Origin: Mycobacterium sp. IDR2000157661
Lineage (GTDB): Bacteria; Actinomycetota; Actinomycetes; Mycobacteriales; Mycobacteriaceae
DNA: 64,000 nucleotides
Reading direction: 5' to 3'
NCBI RefSeq assembly: GCF_022317005.1
Contig: NZ_CP081006.1
Coordinates: 992,001 to 1,056,000 of the forward strand
Shown: piece by piece, positions 41,348-50,352 of the stretch
How positions within the stretch are numbered: the stretch's first letter is position 1
How the letters are laid out: each line of letters opens with the position of its first letter
Program-made: the position numbers and the translations under genes
Notes under the pieces: model-generated
The model's database searches: none
What the model was told of the DNA's origin: nothing
Seen by the model: only the letters and a program-made list of their open reading frames with translations

Positions 41348-41514
41348 GCCCGACTTCTACCCTGTCGACAGCGGGTCCGCAATACGCTGCACGAAGTCGC
41401 AATGGCCGATTGGGAAGCGGGACAACCGGACAGCAACGGAGTGTCTGATCTTGAATTGCGTTTGACCGCTCCGATCTCACTTCCCGGCCCGCCGCGAGCA
41501 CACTTTCGGCCCGT

Positions 41515-41700
41515 ACCACAACGCGGTGAGTAATCGGTCCAGATCGTCGTCGGTGTTGCAGAGATGGAAGCCGACCCGAAGCGCGCAGGCACACCCAGGA
41601 TGCTGAACCAGGCGGGTGAGATGTCGAAGCGCCGCGCGTCGGGCGCAAGCGGCATCGGGAGGTCGTAGCTCGGCCGCTCTCCGGCATACCAGTTCGCCGC
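41515..41700 (-). pseudogene. relic of a class V aminotransferase (EgtE/kynureninase-like)
   Basis: On the minus strand one frame gives NWYAGERPSYDLPMPLAPD then RRFDISPAWFSILG; a second frame gives ALRVGFHLCNTDDDLDRLLTAL. Intact class V aminotransferases carry these in a single frame, separated by ~60 residues, as the end of the large domain and the last strands. Here they are 30 bp apart and frameshifted. The N-terminal ~300 residues and the PLP lysine are missing. Confidence 0.65.
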
Positions 41701-41736
41701 GTGCGGCGTCGAACGCCTCCCGCACCGCGGCGGGCG

Positions 41737-42045
41737 TCATTCCGGGGACGGATCTTCACCGCGCAACCGCGCCTGGAGTTGGGCACGGTCCGCTCGGCGG
41801 CGTTCGTCGAACGCCGCGATGCTGGCGGTGGCGCGGCGGCGCAGAGGGGCGAACACCCAGATGCCCAACGGCAGTGCGATCACGATCGCGAACAGCAGCG
41901 CGACCACTAGGGGGAACTCCCTCAGCCCGACGAGGTGGCCGACGCCCAGGATCGCCACCGTGAGCACGGCGACCAACAGCAACCGCGCCAGGATGTAGGC
42001 GACCACATCGAGAACGAGGCGGGATCCCGTCGGACCGTCAGACAC
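41737..42045 (-). CDS. DUF4229 small membrane protein (Rv0531-like)
   Basis: A 102-aa protein with two membrane helices (VLDVVAYILARLLLVAVLTVAIL; PLVVALLFAIVIALPLGIWVF) and a basic/acidic cytoplasmic tail FDERRRADRAQLQARLRGED. The family occurs in actinobacteria, function unknown. It is divergent from a 55-aa gene with 52 bp between the starts, and its stop borders the aminotransferase relic. Confidence 0.82.
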   Translation of the reverse strand: MSDGPTGSRLVLDVVAYILARLLLVAVLTVAILGVGHLVGLREFPLVVALLFAIVIALPLGIWVFAPLRRRATASIAAFDERRRADRAQLQARLRGEDPSPE

Positions 42046-42097
42046 GAAACGAGCCTACCGACGGCGCGTATATTCGAGGCAAGGAGGTTTTTCTGTA

Positions 42098-42265
42098 GTG
42101 GCGTACCTGCTCCTGATTCTCGTGTTGGCCGCATTGTTCTATGTCGGTTGGCGACTCATGCGGGATTCCTCGAGCCGTCCGCGCACCCGCACGATCGGGC
42201 CGGACGACGATCCTGATTTCCTGCGTCGGCTCGGCACCGAGGACAACCCCCGGCCTGAGCGTTAG
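42098..42265 (+). CDS. 55-aa single-pass membrane micro-protein
   Basis: Starts GTG at 42098 with AAGGAGG at 42081-42087, a strong ribosome site 10 nt upstream. The protein VAYLLLILVLAALFYVGW forms one N-terminal helix, then RTRTIGPDDDPDFLRRLGTED. It ends with TAG 42263-42265 and overlaps the convergent MinD-like gene by 4 nt. A small open frame at this place exists in M. tuberculosis (Rv0530A, as remembered). Confidence 0.75.
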   Translation: MAYLLLILVLAALFYVGWRLMRDSSSRPRTRTIGPDDDPDFLRRLGTEDNPRPER

Positions 42266-43365
42266 CGGCGCCCGCTCGGGAAACCGTCTGCGACCGCGGC
42301 CGCGAGTTCGATGAGGGCTTCGCTGGTCTCGGGCCGGAGCCGGTCCAGGCTGACTTCGGCGCCTTCTTCGAGATGCGGGTCGAACGGCACCTCGAGCACG
42401 GCGCGGCAGCGCCGGTTGAAGTGGTCGACCACCTTCTTCATGTCCACCTTGCCCGAGCGCGGTCGCACCGCGTTGATCACCGCGATCGAGTCACGGACCA
42501 GTGCCTGGTGGCCGTGCGCGTCGAGCCAGTCCAGTGTCGCCGAGGCGCTGCGCGCGCCGTCCACCGAACCGGAGCTCACCACGATCAGCGCGTCGGCCTT
42601 GGCCAGCACCGCCGCCATCGCCGAGTGCATCAACCCGGTGCCGCAGTCGGTGAGCACCAGGCTGTAGAAGCGCTCCAGAACCGCCAGCGTGCGGGCGTAG
42701 TCGTCGGAGCTGAACGCCTCCGACACGGCGGGGTCGCTCTCCGATGCGAGCACTTCCAGCCGGCTGGGTCCCTGCGAGGTGTAGGCGCGGACATCGCTGT
42801 AGGCCTCGATGCCTTCGGCGTCGCGCAGCAGGTGGCGCACCGTCGCGGGCGTCTCCAGCGGCACCTTCTGGCTCAGTGTGCCTCGGTCGGGATTGGCGTC
42901 GACGGCGATGACGCGGTCACCCCGAACCGAGGCCAGGGTCGCACCCAATGTCGCGGTGACCGTGGTCTTGCCCACCCCGCCCTTGAGCGATAGGACCGCG
43001 ATGCGATAGCAGCTTCGCAGCGGCCGCTGCACCTGTGCGACGAGTGCCTGCCTGCGGATCGCCTTGGGTCCGTCGCCCAGGTTGATCGTCTTGGCCGAGG
43101 CGAAGTACACCCACCGTCGCCAGCCCTTCGACGGCGCCTGTCTGCGCCGGCCCAACAGCGCGACGGTGGACAGATCGAGAAAGGGCGGCGGGTCCTCCTG
43201 CGATGCCGGGGCCTCTGCTGGCTCCGGCGCTGTCAGTCCCAGCGGCAGACCGTTGGGAGGGGTCGGGGCGGTCCACTCCGGCGGCGCCTCGATCGCGGGA
43301 TCGCTGAACCGGCTCTGCGCACGGAAACCACCGGGCGCAGAAGGGGGCGCCGGATATTCGGACAC
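42262..43365 (-). CDS. MinD/ParA-like ATPase (Rv0530-like)
   Basis: A 367-aa P-loop ATPase. The first ~90 residues are Pro/Ala-rich and disordered; deviant Walker A is LKGGVGKTT near residue 131, Walker A' DANPDRG near 155, and a switch motif VLTDCGTGLM near 240. EspI- or FlhG-like ATPases of this layout are found in mycobacteria, some attached to ESX loci. Here there is no ESX locus; the neighbours are cytochrome c assembly and DUF4229. Role unknown. Confidence 0.82.
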   Translation of the reverse strand: MSEYPAPPSAPGGFRAQSRFSDPAIEAPPEWTAPTPPNGLPLGLTAPEPAEAPASQEDPPPFLDLSTVALLGRRRQAPSKGWRRWVYFASAKTINLGDGPKAIRRQALVAQVQRPLRSCYRIAVLSLKGGVGKTTVTATLGATLASVRGDRVIAVDANPDRGTLSQKVPLETPATVRHLLRDAEGIEAYSDVRAYTSQGPSRLEVLASESDPAVSEAFSSDDYARTLAVLERFYSLVLTDCGTGLMHSAMAAVLAKADALIVVSSGSVDGARSASATLDWLDAHGHQALVRDSIAVINAVRPRSGKVDMKKVVDHFNRRCRAVLEVPFDPHLEEGAEVSLDRLRPETSEALIELAAAVADGFPSGRR

Positions 43366-43909
43366 GCTGCGGGTCTCCCGGGGTCGCTGGGGTTCAGTGC
43401 GTGATCTTAGCGAAGCGAGGCCCGCGATCCCGGTAGCGCGGCCGTGCGGCGAGTGCTGTCCCCGTCCCCGTCGAGCCCGTTGACGAGCCCGAGATGTTGG
43501 CGGGCGCGCACCCCTCGCAGAGCGACGGACCGGCCGTGCAACTTCTTTGCCGCACTCCCGTTGCGACGAGTTCGCCGCGGAAACCGACTCCGTTACGCCG
43601 TGCCGACGCCGCCCTGACGCGCCCTTGACTGCAGTATCACAGCTAATGCCAGTCTGGGTGTGTCATTTCGCGAAAACGGTGCGGTCGCCCGCTCGACGCT
43701 TGTCCCGTCGGACGATATTGAAGCGCTTATGCATCGGTCTGGGTGGGTGGACGCCGCTGGCAGGGATCCCTCGTCCGCGGGAACACCAGCAACCAGCAAA
43801 CGGTTTGCTGAAACCGCCTCAGCCGCCGGCCGTCGGCGCGGCTGCGGCTGGAGGGCTGAGCGACCAACCGGCGCACCGGGTTTGCCGGATCAGTTTTTCG
43901 CGCGGTCCG
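43366..43909. other. 544-bp region without a recognised gene
   Basis: Between the start of the MinD-like gene and the end of ccsA. Open frames exist on both strands but have no recognisable protein content. A palindrome with 8-bp arms is at 43794-43810. The right part, 43640-43740, has lower GC than the flanks. It should hold the leftward promoter of the MinD-like gene. Confidence 0.6.
43794..43810. promoter_or_regulatory. palindrome with 8-bp arms, possible operator
   Basis: CAGCAAAC-G-GTTTGCTG is perfect apart from the single central base. It lies more than 400 bp upstream of the MinD-like start and 100 bp from the ccsA stop, so the regulated gene is unclear. Confidence 0.35.
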
Positions 43910-44890
43910 TCAGACCCCCGCGTACGAGTGCAGGCCGACCGTGACGAGGTTGATGAAGAACAGGTTGAACACCATCGCGACGAATCCCGCGACGTTGATC
44001 CAGGCGGCCTTCTTGTCGCGCCATCCGGCCGTCGAGCGCGCGTGCAGGTACGCGGCGTAGACCACCCACGCGATGAAGGACACCGTCTCCTTGGGATCCC
44101 AGCCCCAGTATCGGCCCCAGGCCTCCTCGGCCCAGATCGCGCCGAAGATGACGCCGAAGCCGAACACCGGGAACGCGAAGATCGTCGTTCGGTAGGCGAT
44201 CCGGTCCAGAATCTGCGGGTCCGGCAACCTGCTGATCATCCGGGGCAGCGCCCCCGCGGCTGCGCTGTTGCCCGGGTCACCGAACCGCGACATCTTGACC
44301 AGGAACAGAATGCTGGCGACCCCGGCGACCAGGAACACCCCGGAGCCGAGGCTGACCACCGAAACGTGTATCGGTAGCCAGTAGGACTGCAGGGCAGGCA
44401 TGACGGGTGCGGCGGTCGCGTAGAGCCAGCGGCCCGAGACCGTGAGCAGGATGAGCACCGGCACCAACACGAACACCCACAGCGCCCGGTACTGCGGCCG
44501 GCGCAGGACCACCGCGGCGGCCACCAACCCGCACAGACACGTGAGGTTGATGAACTCGTACATGTTGCCCCACGGCGCCCGCGATGTCGCAAGCCCGCGC
44601 AGCACGATGCAGGCCAGCAGCAGACCGATCCCGACGTAGGTCAGGGCCAGCCCGGCACCGCCGATCCGCTGATCGATCGGCCGTCTGGGCGCCTCGGCGA
44701 CGATGCCCGGGGACGCGCTGTCCGCGCCGACACCCGCCCCGACCAGTTCCCGCTGCTCGACCTTGCGGCTGCGGCTGTAGGCGAGCTCGATGGCCAGCAG
44801 CAGCAGCGCCCCGACCAGTACGAGCACCGACGATGTGAACGCCAAGTCCGAATACCGGGCCAGCCCGATGTCGATTCGTTCGGGATTCAT
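43910..44890 (-). CDS. ccsA: cytochrome c biogenesis protein CcsA/CcsB (system II)
   Basis: A 326-aa polytopic membrane protein. The WWD haem-handling loop is WGRYWGWDPKETVSFIAW near residue 270, and His residues lie in WLPIHVSVVSLGSG and LHARSTAGW. About eight helices are seen. With ResB it forms the haem lyase that joins haem to CxxCH apoproteins outside the membrane. Its ATG at 44890 overlaps the resB stop (ATGA). Confidence 0.93.
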   Translation of the reverse strand: MNPERIDIGLARYSDLAFTSSVLVLVGALLLLAIELAYSRSRKVEQRELVGAGVGADSASPGIVAEAPRRPIDQRIGGAGLALTYVGIGLLLACIVLRGLATSRAPWGNMYEFINLTCLCGLVAAAVVLRRPQYRALWVFVLVPVLILLTVSGRWLYATAAPVMPALQSYWLPIHVSVVSLGSGVFLVAGVASILFLVKMSRFGDPGNSAAAGALPRMISRLPDPQILDRIAYRTTIFAFPVFGFGVIFGAIWAEEAWGRYWGWDPKETVSFIAWVVYAAYLHARSTAGWRDKKAAWINVAGFVAMVFNLFFINLVTVGLHSYAGV

Positions 44891-46512
44891 CCGACCTTCT
44901 CTCGTGCCGCATCGGCCGCGGGGACCAGCCGCGCCGTCAACCGTTCGAACTCGTCGCCCCATCCGGAGTTGTCGGTGCGGGCCAGACCCCCCAGCTCGAC
45001 GCTCACGGTACCCGGACCGGCCGACGCGATCCGAATCCAGATCCGGCGCCTGCGCACCACCAGCGACACCAGCAGACCGGCCATCATCGTCAGAGCGAAC
45101 ACCAGCACCCACACCTGCGCCGGGTCATGCGACACCTGCAGGTTGACGAACGGCACCGCGCCGTCGAAGCGCACCACGGTGCCGTCGTCCAGGCGTGTCG
45201 ACTCCCCGGACTTGAGGTTCACCCGGGCCTGCTTGACCAGCCGGTCCTGATCGATGAGCCGGGGGTCGAGGGTGAACAGCGACTGAGGCCGGCCAGTGTC
45301 GAGTCCGGTGTCACCGCGGTAGACGTCGACGGCGACGGCCGGGTCGTTGAGCGCGGGGAAGCTCGACGAGAGCAGCGTGCCGTGCAGTTGTTCGGTCGGG
45401 GCGAACAACCCCTGGATGGCGATCTGGTTCCTGCGGCGCTCCGCGGCGTCGGGGTAGGTGCCGCCCGGCGGGTCGAACCGCATGACACCCGAGGACAGGA
45501 ACGTGGTCTGGTCCTCGGGCCGCCATTGGATGGTCTGCGTACGCGTCTGCCCGTCCGGATACTTCACGGTGAACGTCGGGGCGTACCCGTGGCCCTGCAG
45601 ATACACCCGGTCACCGCCGACCCGCAACGGATGGTTGACCTCCAGGCGGTAGGGCCGCCACGTACCCGACGCCAGATCGGCGCCGGCCTGATACTCGATG
45701 TCGGCGGTGAACGAGGTCGCCTGCCCCGAGTCCAGGTAGTCGGCCTGGAAGTCGTTGACCCGCACACAGATCGGGTGCAGCGACGTGCCGTCGACGGTGT
45801 TGCCCGCGCGGAACGAGTCGAACGCGGCGGGCGAGGCCGAACAGAATCCCGGACCGCCGTCGGCGATGACGATGACGTTGCCCTCGTAGCCGAAGAGCTT
45901 GCCGGCCGCCACCGCCACCAGAAGGCCCAGCAGCGAGAAGTGGAAGACGATGTTGCCGAACTCGCGCAGATAGCCCTTCTCCGCTGAGATCTCGGTGGAC
46001 CCGCCCTTGCGGCGGGTGACGGTGCGCCAGCCGCGCAGCCGCCCTTTCACCGTGGCGGCCAGCGCCTCGGGTTCGGCCGTCACCTCGACGAAGTGGTGCT
46101 TGGGCAGCCGGCCCAGATTGCGAGGCGCGACCACCGGTGTCGCCCGCAGGCTGCGAACATGCTCGACCATCCGCGGCGTCAGACAGCCGACGAGGGAGAT
46201 GAACAGCAGCACGTAGATCGCGGTGAACCAGAAGCTGGAGAAGACGTCGAAGGCCTGCAGCCGATCCAGCCACGGCCCCAGTGTGGGGTGCGCGGCGATG
46301 TACTCGGCGACCTTGGCCTCGTTGAGGCTGCGCTGCGGCAACAGCGCGCCGGGAATGGCGGCCAGCGCGAGCAGGAAGAGCAGCACCAGCGCGGTGCCCA
46401 TCGAGGTCAGCGTGCGCCAGGTGTTGCGCATCAGCGCAAGCACACGCGAAATCCCACTCGGACGGGAGGTGGTGGGCGAGTCTGCGTCTGCTCGCGCCTG
46501 GACATCGGTCAT
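44887..46512 (-). CDS. resB: cytochrome c biogenesis protein ResB
   Basis: A 541-aa membrane protein. Helices near residues 35-55, 85-105 and 170-195 (FGNIVFHFSLLGLLVAVAAG), a large extracytoplasmic domain, and a last helix (VWVLVFALTMMAGLLVSLVV near 465-485). The signature GYLREFGNIVFHFSLL is present. It works with CcsA in system II assembly. ATG at 46512 overlaps the ccdA stop. Much longer open frames in the track of this strand run into ccdA and are not real. Confidence 0.92.
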   Translation of the reverse strand: MTDVQARADADSPTTSRPSGISRVLALMRNTWRTLTSMGTALVLLFLLALAAIPGALLPQRSLNEAKVAEYIAAHPTLGPWLDRLQAFDVFSSFWFTAIYVLLFISLVGCLTPRMVEHVRSLRATPVVAPRNLGRLPKHHFVEVTAEPEALAATVKGRLRGWRTVTRRKGGSTEISAEKGYLREFGNIVFHFSLLGLLVAVAAGKLFGYEGNVIVIADGGPGFCSASPAAFDSFRAGNTVDGTSLHPICVRVNDFQADYLDSGQATSFTADIEYQAGADLASGTWRPYRLEVNHPLRVGGDRVYLQGHGYAPTFTVKYPDGQTRTQTIQWRPEDQTTFLSSGVMRFDPPGGTYPDAAERRRNQIAIQGLFAPTEQLHGTLLSSSFPALNDPAVAVDVYRGDTGLDTGRPQSLFTLDPRLIDQDRLVKQARVNLKSGESTRLDDGTVVRFDGAVPFVNLQVSHDPAQVWVLVFALTMMAGLLVSLVVRRRRIWIRIASAGPGTVSVELGGLARTDNSGWGDEFERLTARLVPAADAAREKVG

Positions 46513-47306
46513 ATCGGCAGCGTGACGTCGCTGACGAAGGCGTCGCGCACCCAGGACACGAAGTCGTTCCACACACCGGTCACCAACGCCACGCCGACGG
46601 CGAGCATCAGCACCCCGCCGGCGATCTGGATGGTGCGGGTGTGGCGGCGCAGCCACGCGAGGCCCTGCACGGCGCGTGCGGATCCGAAGGCCAACAGCAC
46701 GAACGGCAGCCCGAGACCCAGGCAGTAGGCGATCACCAGCGCCACGCCGCGGGCGACGTTCGACCCGTCGGTGGCCGACGCCACGGCGATCACGCCGGTC
46801 AGGGTCGGTCCCAGGCACGGCGTCCAACCGAGCCCGAAGACGGCGCCCAGCAGGGGAGCCCCGCCGAGCGTCGAGATCCGGCGCGGGGTGAACCGTGCCT
46901 CGCGTTGCAGTGCCGGGATGAGCCCGATGAACACCAGGCCCATCACGATCACGACCACACCGCCGATGCGTTGCAGCAGAAGCTGATTCGTGATCAGCGC
47001 GGTCGTCATGCCCAGCACCGCGACCGTGCCGAGGACGAACACGACGGTGAACCCGGCGACGAACAGCATCGCCGCGCCGGCCACCCGCAGCCGCGCGGTG
47101 CGCACCGCCACGGCCCCTGCGGCCGCGGTGTCGGGCCGGTCGTCGTCGCTCACTCCGACGACGGCGGCCAGGTACGACAGATAGCCCGGCACCAGCGGCA
47201 CCACACACGGCGAGGCGAACGACACCAGACCGGCGAGCGCGCTGACGAGCAGCGCCAGCACGACGGGGCCGCCGGCCACCAGCTGACCCAGGCCGTCGAG
47301 GTTCAC
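46509..47306 (-). CDS. ccdA: thiol-disulfide transporter CcdA
   Basis: A 265-aa six-helix protein of the DsbD/CcdA family. First Cys is in LVSFASPCVVPLVPGYLSYL near residue 34, second in FGLGWTPCLGPTL near 155, the pair that carries electrons from thioredoxin across the membrane to the TlpA-like protein. ATG overlaps or touches the tlpA stop. It supplies reducing power for cytochrome c haem attachment. Confidence 0.93.
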   Translation of the reverse strand: MNLDGLGQLVAGGPVVLALLVSALAGLVSFASPCVVPLVPGYLSYLAAVVGVSDDDRPDTAAAGAVAVRTARLRVAGAAMLFVAGFTVVFVLGTVAVLGMTTALITNQLLLQRIGGVVVIVMGLVFIGLIPALQREARFTPRRISTLGGAPLLGAVFGLGWTPCLGPTLTGVIAVASATDGSNVARGVALVIAYCLGLGLPFVLLAFGSARAVQGLAWLRRHTRTIQIAGGVLMLAVGVALVTGVWNDFVSWVRDAFVSDVTLPI

Positions 47307-47953
47307 GAGCGGGCCTTCGGGGGCTCCGGTGCGGCGTTCGTCTCCCGGGCAAGCCGTTCCACGACGGGTTGCAGATCCTCGGCGAGCAGCTCGCGCAGGA
47401 ACACCGCCGCGACGCGGTGTTGGCGGTCGAGCACGACGGTCGAGGGGATCACGGTGGTGGGATAGCGGCCACCGAAGGCGATCATGGTGCGCATCGGCGG
47501 GTCATAGATCGACGGGAAGGTGATCTTGCGGTCGACGATGAAGTCCTGCGCCGCCTGGCGGTTGTTGTCGCGGACATCGATCCCCAGGAACGCCACCCCC
47601 TGCGCCCTGGTCGCGTCGTACACCCGCTGCAGCTCGCCGATCTCGGTGCGGCATGGCCCGCACCACTGCCCCCAGACATTGATGACCACGACCTTGCCGT
47701 CGAAGTCGTCGAGCGAGATGGTCTTGTCCGGGTTCATCAGGGCGGGGCCGCTGATCGTCCCCGGCTGGCCCCGCGTCTGCGGCGGGTCGTAGAAGATGTC
47801 GGTCTGCCCGCCGGGGGCGACGAACTCGAAGGTGCCGCCCTGCGCGACGGCGTCGTCGCCGGTCGAGCAGCCGGCGAGCGCGACACATCCCGCGCACGCT
47901 GCGATGAGCACTCGCGCGAAGAGCCGAGAGCCCGGGGCAAGCCACCGCTTCAC
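47303..47953 (-). CDS. TlpA/ResA-like thioredoxin lipoprotein
   Basis: A 216-aa exported thiol-disulfide protein. GTG start, signal with lipobox ending at Cys29 (VALAGC), thioredoxin fold with active site WGQWCGPC near residue 93 and cis-Pro in PTTVIPSTVVLD. It should reduce the apocytochrome CxxCH with electrons from CcdA. GTG overlaps the upstream phosphatase stop (GTGA). Confidence 0.92.
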   Translation of the reverse strand: MKRWLAPGSRLFARVLIAACAGCVALAGCSTGDDAVAQGGTFEFVAPGGQTDIFYDPPQTRGQPGTISGPALMNPDKTISLDDFDGKVVVINVWGQWCGPCRTEIGELQRVYDATRAQGVAFLGIDVRDNNRQAAQDFIVDRKITFPSIYDPPMRTMIAFGGRYPTTVIPSTVVLDRQHRVAAVFLRELLAEDLQPVVERLARETNAAPEPPKARS

Positions 47954-48585
47954 TGCCCGGCCAACTCCGAGTAGCCCCAGCCGACCAGCGAGTCGTTGTG
48001 GAAGTAGAACGACGTGACCGACGCGAGGTTGCACAGCCGCCGGGTCGGGAAATGGTGCAGCGCAAGGCCGATCATCGAGCGACGCAACGTCTCGACCGGC
48101 AGCTGATGGCTGACGCACACGGCCTCGTGGCCTGCGGCCTTTGCCCGCGCCCGGTGCAGCGCCCCGGTCATCCTGGCTGCGATCTCCCGGTAGGGCTCAC
48201 CCCAGGACGGCGTGCGGGGGTTGCGCAGATGCCACCAGTTGCGCGGATCGCGCAGCGCGCCGTCGCCCGGCGAAACCCGCTGTCCCTGAAAGATATTGTG
48301 CGATTCGATGAGCTCGTCGTCGGTGTCGACGGACAAGCCTTGGGCCGCGGCGATCGGCGCCGCGGTCTCCTGCGCCCGCTCCAGCGGCGAGGCGACCACG
48401 TAGACGATGTCGCGCGAAGCCAGCCATGCGGCGACGGCCTGTGCTTGCGCCCGGCCCCGCTCCGAGAGGTGGTAGTCAGGAAGCCGGCCATAGAGGATCT
48501 TGTCCGGGTTGTGCACCTCGCCGTGGCGCATCACGTGCACCACTGTCTTCACGGCCTCGGCGGCCTCGGGCGGCTTGTCGGTCAT
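47950..48585 (-). CDS. histidine phosphatase (phosphoglycerate mutase-like, Rv0525-like)
   Basis: A 211-aa enzyme of the histidine phosphatase superfamily. The phosphorylated His is in [10 protein letters not shown] near residue 20, the second His in [13 protein letters not shown] near 160, and Glu in SPLERAQET near 82. GpmB-type proteins often act as broad phosphatases rather than mutases. Coupled by overlap to hemL and to the tlpA-like gene, a place kept in mycobacteria without a known reason. Confidence 0.88.
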   Translation of the reverse strand: MTDKPPEAAEAVKTVVHVMRHGEVHNPDKILYGRLPDYHLSERGRAQAQAVAAWLASRDIVYVVASPLERAQETAAPIAAAQGLSVDTDDELIESHNIFQGQRVSPGDGALRDPRNWWHLRNPRTPSWGEPYREIAARMTGALHRARAKAAGHEAVCVSHQLPVETLRRSMIGLALHHFPTRRLCNLASVTSFYFHNDSLVGWGYSELAGQ

Positions 48586-49898
48586 GCGGGTTCGACCGTC
48601 TCGGCGGCGGCACGGGCAGCGAACGGCAGGGCCGCGGCGATCCGCTCGAACGCTTCGTCGTCGAGCACCGACGAGACGAACCAGGCCTCGAAAGCGCTGG
48701 GCGGCGGATACACCCCGGCGTCGAGCAGGGCATGGAAGAACGCCGGGAACCGCCAGGTCTGCGTCGCTTTGGCCGAGGCGAAGTCGGTGACCTCATGGTC
48801 GGTGAAGAAGACACTGAGCATGTTTCCCGCCCGCGAAACACGATGCGCCACTCCGGCTTCGGTCAGCGCCTCACCGAGCAGTGCGCCGAGCCGGTCGGCG
48901 TTGGCGTCGAGTGCCGCATAGACGCCGTCGTCCGCGGCGCGCAGGGTCGCCAGCCCGGCGGCCATCGCGACCGGGTTCCCCGACAGCGTGCCTGCCTGAT
49001 ACACCGGGCCGAGCGGCGCGAGCCGCTCCATCACCTCGGCGCGGCCACCGAAGGCGGCGGCGGGCAGCCCGCCGCTCATCACCTTGCCGAAGGTGAACAG
49101 GTCGGCGTGCACCGGATCGATGCCGTACCAGCCGGATCGGCTGACCCGGAAGCCGGTCATCACCTCGTCGACGACGAGCAGCGCGCCTGCCGCGGCGGTG
49201 ATGCGGCGCAGGTCGGCGTTGAAGCCGGGCAGCGGCGGGACAGCACCCATGTTGCCGGGGCCGGCCTCGGTGATGATGCAGGCGATCTGTTCGCCGAACC
49301 GGTCGAAGGTCTCCTGGACCGCGGCGACGTCGTTGTAGGGCAGCACGATGGTGTCGGCCGCGGCGGCGCCGGTCACGCCGGGCGACGACGGCAAGCCGAG
49401 CGTCGCGACCCCGGAACCGGCGTCGGCCAGCAGCGCGTCGCTGTGCCCGTGGTAGCACCCGGAGAACTTCACGATCTTGGCCCGGCCGGTGTAACCGCGC
49501 GCCAGCCGGATGGCGCTCATCGTGGCCTCGGTGCCGGAGTTGACCAGCCGTAACCGCTCGACCGGAGCGACGCGGCCGACGATCTCGGCGGCCAGTTCGG
49601 TCTCGGCGGGAGTGGGCGCGCCGAAGGACAGGCCGTCCGCCACCACCCGCTGCACCGCCGCGACGACCTCCGGATGCGCATGGCCGAGGATCATCGGCCC
49701 CCACGAGCAGACCAGGTCGACGTAGCGATTGCCGTCGGCGTCGGTCAGCCAGTAGCCGTTGGCGGACGTGATGAAGCGCGGCGTGCCGCCGACCGAGGCG
49801 AAGGCGCGCACCGGCGAGTTCACCCCGCCGGGGATGACGGCCGCTGCGTCGGCGAACAGCCGCGCCGACACCTCGGTGGAGATGTGGTCAGCGCGCAT
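48582..49898 (-). CDS. hemL: glutamate-1-semialdehyde 2,1-aminomutase HemL
   Basis: A 438-aa PLP enzyme that converts glutamate-1-semialdehyde to 5-aminolevulinate, after HemA in the C5 pathway. [16 protein letters not shown] near residue 70, [14 protein letters not shown] near 125, and the PLP lysine in [18 protein letters not shown] near 275. It is first in a coupled series hemL-phosphatase-tlpA-ccdA-resB-ccsA, which links haem supply to cytochrome c maturation. Confidence 0.95.
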   Translation of the reverse strand: MRADHISTEVSARLFADAAAVIPGGVNSPVRAFASVGGTPRFITSANGYWLTDADGNRYVDLVCSWGPMILGHAHPEVVAAVQRVVADGLSFGAPTPAETELAAEIVGRVAPVERLRLVNSGTEATMSAIRLARGYTGRAKIVKFSGCYHGHSDALLADAGSGVATLGLPSSPGVTGAAAADTIVLPYNDVAAVQETFDRFGEQIACIITEAGPGNMGAVPPLPGFNADLRRITAAAGALLVVDEVMTGFRVSRSGWYGIDPVHADLFTFGKVMSGGLPAAAFGGRAEVMERLAPLGPVYQAGTLSGNPVAMAAGLATLRAADDGVYAALDANADRLGALLGEALTEAGVAHRVSRAGNMLSVFFTDHEVTDFASAKATQTWRFPAFFHALLDAGVYPPPSAFEAWFVSSVLDDEAFERIAAALPFAARAAAETVEPA

Positions 49899-49948
49899 GG
49901 CACCAGTGTCCCAGCCTGCCGAACGCCGTCAACTACAGGGTGTAGTGG

Positions 49949-50329
49949 TCAGCCTTTGGGGGTCAGCACGAAAACCGGGTGGTCGGCCTCGCGCGGCAGC
50001 TTGCGGAAGTAGCCCTCGACCGATCGGCCGGCCTTCTCCCGATAGGCAGTGAGGATCCGCTGACGGTCGGTCTGGGGGATCTCGCGGGCGACATACTCGG
50101 TGTCGCCGATCTTGGCGTTGGGGTTGGCCCGCAGGTTCTTGACCCACTCGGATTCCCCGCGGGTGGACACCACGTACTTGCTGCCCGCCACGTCGACCGG
50201 GATCACCGGGAGTTGCTGCGGTCGCCCGCTGTGCCGCCGGGTGACGGTCAGCGTCTCGCCCATCCCGATCGTCGCCGCGAACGGGTTGAAGACCTTGACG
50301 GTGAACCACGAGGGCTTGAGGTACGCCAT
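49949..50329 (-). CDS. Ddn-like F420-dependent nitroreductase family protein
   Basis: A 126-aa split-barrel protein starting MAYLKPSWFTVKVFNPF. Signatures: VTRRHSGRPQQLPVIPVDV, STRGESEWVKNLRANP. C-terminal PREADHPVFVLTPKG. The start is 14-23 bp from the divergent Ddn-like gene. Substrate unknown. Confidence 0.82.
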   Translation of the reverse strand: MAYLKPSWFTVKVFNPFAATIGMGETLTVTRRHSGRPQQLPVIPVDVAGSKYVVSTRGESEWVKNLRANPNAKIGDTEYVAREIPQTDRQRILTAYREKAGRSVEGYFRKLPREADHPVFVLTPKG

Positions 50330-50352
50330 GGTCTCCGAGTGTGATGGGTGGT

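Noticed and set aside
43660..43944. 94-aa plus-strand frame in the 544-bp gap
   Set aside because: It runs antisense into ccsA, has poor codon bias and no family.
44887..47352. Very long (821-codon) minus-strand open frame across ccdA and resB
   Set aside because: The first ~280 codons are an out-of-frame reading of ccdA; resB starts at the ATGA overlap at 46512.
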